A stretch of 64,000 nt of DNA from DATKZS01 sp035527835 [NCBI: bacterium] (GTDB taxonomy: Bacteria > RBG-13-61-14). Positions 59,187 through 64,000 of the stretch are shown piece after piece. The stretch covers positions 1 through 64,000 of the forward strand of contig DATKZS010000109.1 in the NCBI GenBank assembly GCA_035527835.1, in the 5' to 3' direction. The notes beneath the pieces were generated by a model, which had not been told where the DNA came from, did no database searches, and saw only the letters and a list, made by a program, of their open reading frames with translations. Position 1 is the stretch's first letter; the number at the start of each line of letters is the position of its first letter. The position numbers and the translations under genes are program-made.

Positions 59187-60662
59187 ATGAAGCAGGAACC
59201 AGACATCAATAAGCTGAAGTTTCCGGAACCGGACCCGGACCTGCTCACGGCCCTGGCCGGGATCGTGGGCGAGAGGCACGTGTCGGGCCGGGCGCTCGAC
59301 CGCCTGGCCGTGAGCCGCGACTCGTGGCCCCAGGGATATTTCTGGATGCGGGAGGGGAGAGCGCCGCTGCTGCCCGCGGCCGTGGCCTGGCCGGGGAGCG
59401 AGGACGAGGTCGCGGAGCTGATCATGTGGTGCGCGATGAACCGGGTGCCGCTGACGCCGGCGGCGGGCGGGTCGGGCGTGTGCGGGGCCTCCATCCCGGC
59501 GCGCGGCGGGATCGTGATGGACTTAAAGCGCATGAACCGGCCGCTGGAGCTGAACGAGATCAATCACACGGCGGAGGCCCAGGCCGGGATCATGGGCGAG
59601 ACTTGGGAGCGGTGGCTCAACCGGCGCGGCTTTTCGCTGGGCCATTTCCCGTCGTCCATGTACTGCTCGACGCTGGGCGGGTGGCTGGCGTCCCGGAGCG
59701 CGGGCCAGCTCTCGTCGAAGTACGGGAAGATCGAGGACATGGCCTTGAGCCTGTCCGGGGTCCTGGCCGACGGGAGCAAGTTCACGTCGTCCGACTCGCC
59801 GAAGAGCGCGGCCGGGCCGGACCTGGACCAGCTCATCATCGGGAGCGAGGGCACGCTGGCGGTGATCACGAGCGCGGTGATGGCGGTGCACCGGCTGCCG
59901 GAGCGCTCCGCGTTCCGCGGGTTCATGTTCGAGGATCTGGAGAGCGGGGTCCGGGCCATGCGCCTCGTCATGCGGGCGGGGCTTGACCCGGCCGTGATGC
60001 GCCTCTACGATGAGCTGGACACCAGGTTCCACGCGAAGAGCCTCGGGGCGGAGGGGCCCGGCTGCCTCCTGGTGGCGGGGTTCGAGGGCCCGGACCACGA
60101 GCTTACCCGGGCCAAGGCCGCGAAGGGCTTTTCCATCCTGGCCGAGGCGGGCCGCGACCTGGGCCCGGGACCCGGCGAGGCGTGGCTTGGGCGGCGCTAC
60201 TCGGTGAGCTACAATCAGAGCACGGTGCTCTCGCTCGGGCACACCATCCTCGACACCTGCGAGGTCGCGGCGGTGTGGTCCAAGATTCCCGGGCTCTACC
60301 ATGCCGTGCGCGGCGCCATCGCGCCGCACGCGCTGGTGACCGCGCACATCTCGCACGTCTACTCCGTGGGCGCGGCCATTTATTTCACGTTTGTCGCGGG
60401 CTCGGAAGAGCCGCCGGCGGCCGAGGCCTATAAGGCGGCCTGGAGAGCGGCCATGGAAGCATGTCTTCAGGCGGGCGGGACCATCAGCCACCACCACGGC
60501 ATCGGCGCGCACAAGGCCCGCTGGATGCGCGCGGAGCTGGGCCCGGCCCTCGACATCTTTAATGATTTGAAGCTCAGGCTTGATCCGGGCACAATATTAA
60601 ACCCGGCCAAGATGGGCATCGGCGATACTGAAACGGAGGACCGAGATGATCAATTTCTTTAA
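59187..60662 (+). CDS. GlcD-like FAD-linked oxidase (2)
   Basis: 491 residues, a close paralogue of the preceding gene with the same landmarks: PAAVAWPGSEDEVAELI, PAAGGSGVCGASIPARGGIVMDLKRM, GHFPSSMYCSTLGGWLASRSAGQLSSKYGKIEDMA and C-terminal ISHHHGIGAHKARW. It lacks the 20-residue KDRGTWPRRVLP insertion present at about 310 of its neighbour. A gap of 72 bases separates them, so they are probably one transcript. Whether they form a heterodimer like GlcD/GlcE or serve different substrates cannot be told. Its 3' end overlaps the lipoprotein gene by 17 bases. Confidence 0.87.
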   Translation: MKQEPDINKLKFPEPDPDLLTALAGIVGERHVSGRALDRLAVSRDSWPQGYFWMREGRAPLLPAAVAWPGSEDEVAELIMWCAMNRVPLTPAAGGSGVCGASIPARGGIVMDLKRMNRPLELNEINHTAEAQAGIMGETWERWLNRRGFSLGHFPSSMYCSTLGGWLASRSAGQLSSKYGKIEDMALSLSGVLADGSKFTSSDSPKSAAGPDLDQLIIGSEGTLAVITSAVMAVHRLPERSAFRGFMFEDLESGVRAMRLVMRAGLDPAVMRLYDELDTRFHAKSLGAEGPGCLLVAGFEGPDHELTRAKAAKGFSILAEAGRDLGPGPGEAWLGRRYSVSYNQSTVLSLGHTILDTCEVAAVWSKIPGLYHAVRGAIAPHALVTAHISHVYSVGAAIYFTFVAGSEEPPAAEAYKAAWRAAMEACLQAGGTISHHHGIGAHKARWMRAELGPALDIFNDLKLRLDPGTILNPAKMGIGDTETEDRDDQFL

Positions 60663-63177
60663 AAGCGGCGGCAAGTGGAGACCGGCCCGGATCGCGGGCG
60701 TCTTGATTCTTCTCATCTGCCTGGCGGGCAGTTGCACCGGCCAGGGCTGCAAGGGCTGCACCGCCTGCGAGAGCTGCTCCTCATGCAAGCCTCCCGCCGG
60801 CGGACCCGGAGGCGTGACCCAGCCCGGCGTGCTACCCGGCGGCACCAGCCAACCCGGCGCCCAGAAACCGGCCTTTGACTGGACCAAGGAGACACGGCCG
60901 TCGCCCTACCGGCCCGTGACCGTCCTTTCCTCCGACACCGCGCGATACGTCCCCACCGCGGAGCAGCAGGAAGCCGCCAAGAAGTTGCTGCGGGAGATCG
61001 AGGCCAAGGGCCAGGGCGAGAACCCGCCCGCCGCTCCCCTGAACCTCAATGCCCAAGACGTCAAGGGAGTCAGCGTATCTCTGACCTGGACCGACGCCTC
61101 CAATAACGAGCAGGAGTTCCAGGTGGACCGCTCGGAGGGCGGCGGTCCGTTCGTGGCGGTTTTCCGGCTGCCGGCCAATTCGGCTTCGGTCATGGACGGG
61201 CCGCTCGCGAAGGGGACTTACTCCTACCGGGTGCGGGCCGCCAACGATACCGGGGCCTCCGCGTTCGCGGGTCCGGCCGCGGTGACGCTCGCGGGAGCGG
61301 ACAGCGCGCCGGCCGCTCCGGTGGCGCTGACCGCGGATGCCGACGCCACGCCCCAGGTCATGCTGCTGTGGGAAGACCAGTCGGACAACGAGGAGTACTT
61401 CAAGGTAGAGCGCTCGGAGGGACGGGGCCCATTCGCAGCCATCGCCACCCTCGGGGTGAACGCCAACTCTTACAACGACCCCATGGTCCAGGACAAGATG
61501 ACGTACACCTACCGCGTGATCGCCGGGAACAAGGCCGGCGAGTCCGCCCCCACCAATACCGCGAGCGTCAAGATCAAGGTGGCGGACAAGCCGCCGGCGG
61601 CGCCCACCAACCTCCAGGCCGTCACCGGGACTGACGGCGGTGTGACCCTGCAATGGGACGACAACTCCGACAACGAGGACCGGTTCGTGGTCGAGCAGAG
61701 CACGGCCGACGTCCCCAAGTTCCGCCGCTTCGCGGAGACCGACCAGGACCAGCCGGCGTTCTCCCTGCAAACGGCCGAGCCCGGAGAAGCCTGGAACTAC
61801 CAGATCCGCGCCGAGAACGCCGCCGGAACCTCCGACCCTTCCAACGTGGTCACGGTTACCGGCAAGGACAAGCCGGTCACCGCCTTTACCATCACGGTTG
61901 ACCCCTCCGGCAACGTCGCGGTCACCCCCCCGTCGAACCCGTCGCTGCCGAGCCTCGTGGTGCAAAGCTCGGCGCGGGAGGGCGCCGACATCGTGGCCGA
62001 GATCGCGGTCCGCAACAGCGACCCGGAGAACAAGCTCGAAGAAGTTTATGTCCTGGTCGAGGACAGCGACCAGAGCGGCGTCATGCTGCAGGGTTGCGAC
62101 CGCGGGCCCGGGAGCTGCGCGCTGGATGAGGGGATAGCCTCGGGCTCGCCGGTGGGCTATCAATACGTGGAGGGCGGCTACGACCGGCAGGTGCTGCACG
62201 GTGGCGAGATGGAGCATTATCCTTCCCAGCAGGGTTTAAGCTATGCGGTGCGCAACATCTGGCCGGCCTGCGGGTCGGTGGCCGTGAAGTGGACCTTCAG
62301 CGGGGTAACCGCCACCACCCAGCTCGGGGTCAATCTCTACGGCAACGTCGCGCCGGGGGACTTACGCCGGGGGGATGCGCGCTTTGACCGCAACAAGTTG
62401 CTCTTCATGATCGAGCCGTTCGCCCCGGGCCCCGCGACCGAGCTTTACAAGCCCGGGGCCCTGCCCAACCCTACCTCGCGGCACATCAATTTCCTCAAGC
62501 CCGGAGACGTGGTGGCGGTCAACGTGTCGGTCGAGGCCGCGGACTGGATGGAGAACCAGCCGGAGATCGGACGGCTCGCGGATGAGCCGAACGCCGACTA
62601 CATCTACTGGCACGACCTAGGCTTCGGCATCACCTTTGATCCCGCCGTGATCCAGCCCATCTCCAAGAGCGTGGTCATGCCCGACGGCTCCGTCCTGTAC
62701 AAGGGCATCCAGGACCCCATGACCGCCGCCCATATCTTCGACGACGGCTGGAACGCGGAGAACGGCCAGTGGTGCTTCTCTTACATGGTGCCCAACGAAG
62801 GCGTGGTCGTGGCCAATTTCTCTTATGCGAGCTTCGAGATCGGCCAGAACGCGCAGGGCCAGGAAACCTGCGTGCATTGCGGACAGGAAGGGTTCGTGGA
62901 CGCCAATGGAGTCATCACCGGGCCGGACCCGGAACCGGAGGCCACGCTCGGGCTCATTTATTTCCAGGTGGTCGGCCCGCCCGGCTCCGGCACGCCGCTC
63001 CGCCTCTTCCCCAGGCCCATGACCTTCGCGATACCCTACAGCACCAAGGGCACCATCCGCGACTGGCACGACGACCAGGCCCGGGACTGGTCATTGGAAA
63101 TAAGCACCCAGCTCCCCATGACCGGCTTCTGGCCCGGCGAATACCAGGCCAATGAGTCGTTTATATGCGTGCAATAA
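60646..63177 (+). CDS. Lipoprotein with three fibronectin type III domains
   Basis: 843 residues. A signal peptide ends in lipobox LAGSC, followed by a cysteine-rich stretch (QGCKGCTACESCSSC). Three fibronectin type III domains follow at about 125-215, 220-315 and 318-410; each has the LTWTDASNNEQEFQVDRS or LLWEDQSDNEEYFKVERS or LQWDDNSDNEDRFVVEQS strand pair. The C-terminal 430 residues are of unknown fold, with VVAVNVSVEAADWMENQP and a cysteine pair ETCVHCGQEG. It is surface or periplasmic and overlaps the upstream FAD oxidase gene by 17 bases, so translation may be coupled. Function unknown. Confidence 0.82.
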   Translation: MINFFKSGGKWRPARIAGVLILLICLAGSCTGQGCKGCTACESCSSCKPPAGGPGGVTQPGVLPGGTSQPGAQKPAFDWTKETRPSPYRPVTVLSSDTARYVPTAEQQEAAKKLLREIEAKGQGENPPAAPLNLNAQDVKGVSVSLTWTDASNNEQEFQVDRSEGGGPFVAVFRLPANSASVMDGPLAKGTYSYRVRAANDTGASAFAGPAAVTLAGADSAPAAPVALTADADATPQVMLLWEDQSDNEEYFKVERSEGRGPFAAIATLGVNANSYNDPMVQDKMTYTYRVIAGNKAGESAPTNTASVKIKVADKPPAAPTNLQAVTGTDGGVTLQWDDNSDNEDRFVVEQSTADVPKFRRFAETDQDQPAFSLQTAEPGEAWNYQIRAENAAGTSDPSNVVTVTGKDKPVTAFTITVDPSGNVAVTPPSNPSLPSLVVQSSAREGADIVAEIAVRNSDPENKLEEVYVLVEDSDQSGVMLQGCDRGPGSCALDEGIASGSPVGYQYVEGGYDRQVLHGGEMEHYPSQQGLSYAVRNIWPACGSVAVKWTFSGVTATTQLGVNLYGNVAPGDLRRGDARFDRNKLLFMIEPFAPGPATELYKPGALPNPTSRHINFLKPGDVVAVNVSVEAADWMENQPEIGRLADEPNADYIYWHDLGFGITFDPAVIQPISKSVVMPDGSVLYKGIQDPMTAAHIFDDGWNAENGQWCFSYMVPNEGVVVANFSYASFEIGQNAQGQETCVHCGQEGFVDANGVITGPDPEPEATLGLIYFQVVGPPGSGTPLRLFPRPMTFAIPYSTKGTIRDWHDDQARDWSLEISTQLPMTGFWPGEYQANESFICVQ

Positions 63178-63199
63178 AAGATTGTAGTGGAGTCGCTTG

Positions 63200-64000
63200 A
63201 TGGCCGACTGGCGCACGGGCTTCAGGAAGCAGATCGAGTACTGCGCCTATTGCCCCAAGCTCTGCCGCTTCGCCTGCCCGGTGGCGCAGGCCGAATGCTC
63301 GGAGACCGTCACCCCCACCGCCAAGCAGACCATCCTCAAGCTGGTGCGCGACGGCGCGCTGCCCTTTGACCGGGAAGTGGGCGAGCTGGTCTACATGTGC
63401 TGCGGCTGCCTCATCACCCGGCCCTACTGCGAGCACGAGATCGAGGTCTACCCCTGCTTCGAGGCCGCGCGGGCGGAGGCGGTCGAGCGCGGCGTGGCCC
63501 CCGAAGCCGCCATGACGTTCGAGAAAAAATGGGCCCAGCGCGGCAACCCCTTCAACGCCGACCTCGCCGCCGTCCTCGCCCGCCATGTTTCGGAGAAGCA
63601 TCACGCCAACGGACGGACCGTCCTCTTCACCGGATGCTCCACCACCCATCATTTCCCGGACCAGGTAGCGGACATCGCCGCGGTCATGGAGGCCATCGGC
63701 CGGGAGTTCAGCGTCTTCACCGGCGACTCGATCTGCTGCGGGTATCCGCTGCTCACCCTGGGCCATAAGGAGGCTTTTGAGCGGCAGGCCCGGAAGGTCG
63801 CCGCCGGCCTCCGCGGCGCCGAGTTGGTGCTCTCGCCCTGCCCCACCTGCGCGCACATGCTCAAGACACGCTACCGCGAGCTGGGCTTTGCCCTGGACGC
63901 ACGGGTGATGCACGTTACCGAGTTCGTGGCCGAGAACCTCGCCAGGCTGACGGTGCGGAAGCCGGAGCCGCGACCCACCATCTATCATGACCCGTGCCAC
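63200..64000 (+). CDS. GlcF-like (Fe-S)-binding CCG-domain protein, 3' end outside window
   Basis: The frame starts at ATG 63200 (GGAG 8 bases upstream) and is still open at the edge, 267 codons in. Cysteines: YCAYCPKLCRFACPVAQAEC near the N-terminus and CCGCLITRPYC near 80, a ferredoxin-like pair of 4Fe-4S clusters. A CCG (cysteine-rich) domain begins LFTGCSTTHHFPDQ, with DSICCGYPLL and LSPCPTCAHML, and a second repeat at the edge (HDPCH). This layout fits GlcF/heterodisulfide reductase HdrD subunits that receive electrons from GlcD-type flavoproteins. It therefore probably partners the two FAD oxidases just upstream. Confidence 0.9.
   Translation, partial: MADWRTGFRKQIEYCAYCPKLCRFACPVAQAECSETVTPTAKQTILKLVRDGALPFDREVGELVYMCCGCLITRPYCEHEIEVYPCFEAARAEAVERGVAPEAAMTFEKKWAQRGNPFNADLAAVLARHVSEKHHANGRTVLFTGCSTTHHFPDQVADIAAVMEAIGREFSVFTGDSICCGYPLLTLGHKEAFERQARKVAAGLRGAELVLSPCPTCAHMLKTRYRELGFALDARVMHVTEFVAENLARLTVRKPEPRPTIYHDPCH

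Overview
The window reads as a chromosomal segment of a GC-rich, Gram-negative, heterotrophic bacterium. Evidence for an outer membrane is LpxD (18369-19421), several lipoproteins and START-like/periplasmic proteins. Beta-oxidation and redox genes (CaiB/BaiF CoA-transferase, MaoC hydratase, acyl-CoA dehydrogenase, EtfB/EtfA, two GlcD-like flavoproteins with a GlcF-like Fe-S protein) plus sigma-54-type promoters fit a deltaproteobacterium-like or related candidate-phylum lineage. I cannot name the taxon from sequence alone. Two tRNA genes (Val-GAC, Gly-CCC) are present and no rRNA.

Layout. 1-97: tail of an unknown gene. 98-2385: an AT-rich island holding a broken three-gene cassette (radical SAM, 5-hmdU kinase/alpha-glutamyl-putrescinyl-thymine pyrophosphorylase-like helical protein, thymidylate-synthase-like protein), which looks like a relic of a thymine-hypermodification system. 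2399-3700: repeats only. 3707-16960: DUF4388-DnaJ-TPR protein, PHP phosphoesterase, solitary type ISP/IIG restriction-modification enzyme, histidine kinase plus receiver operon with a sigma-54 promoter, hybrid kinase, metallo-beta-lactamase-fold hydrolase. 17045-19988: AT-rich ankyrin protein, remnant of an aldo/keto reductase, lpxD, cyclic-nucleotide-binding protein. 20189-25619: tRNA-Val, DUF58 protein, a circularly permuted cofactor-independent phosphoglycerate mutase, CoA-transferase, pRiA4b ORF-3-like protein. 25740-29470: flippase-like membrane protein, YkgJ-type protein, MaoC, lipoyl synthase. 29819-34816: radical SAM enzyme, lipoprotein, ECF sigma factor, DnaQ-like exonuclease, B12-binding radical SAM protein. 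34955-38932: acyl-CoA dehydrogenase, histidine phosphatase, electron-transfer flavoprotein. 38983-43611: GH92 mannosidase fused to a beta-propeller, then an AT-richer PIN toxin module. 43636-49661: GMC oxidoreductase, YdjM-like and CPBP membrane proteins, a 22-residue hydrophobic peptide, START-like protein, tRNA-Gly, HflX. 49806-56005: three consecutive polytopic GT-C/TPR proteins facing a GT2 dolichol-phosphate-mannose-synthase-like enzyme, a probable protein O-glycosylation locus. 56323-64000: DisA-type diadenylate cyclase, then a GlcD-GlcD-lipoprotein-GlcF array running off the end.

The most unusual single gene is the phosphoglycerate mutase, whose C-terminal half precedes its N-terminal half in one uninterrupted frame (21491-23071). 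The second theme is the intergenic DNA: many spacers hold long hairpins or tandem arrays made of short quasi-repeats of several unrelated families. Some of these repeats have entered genes (sensor kinase N-terminus and linker, DUF58 N-terminus, mutase C-terminus, radical SAM gene).
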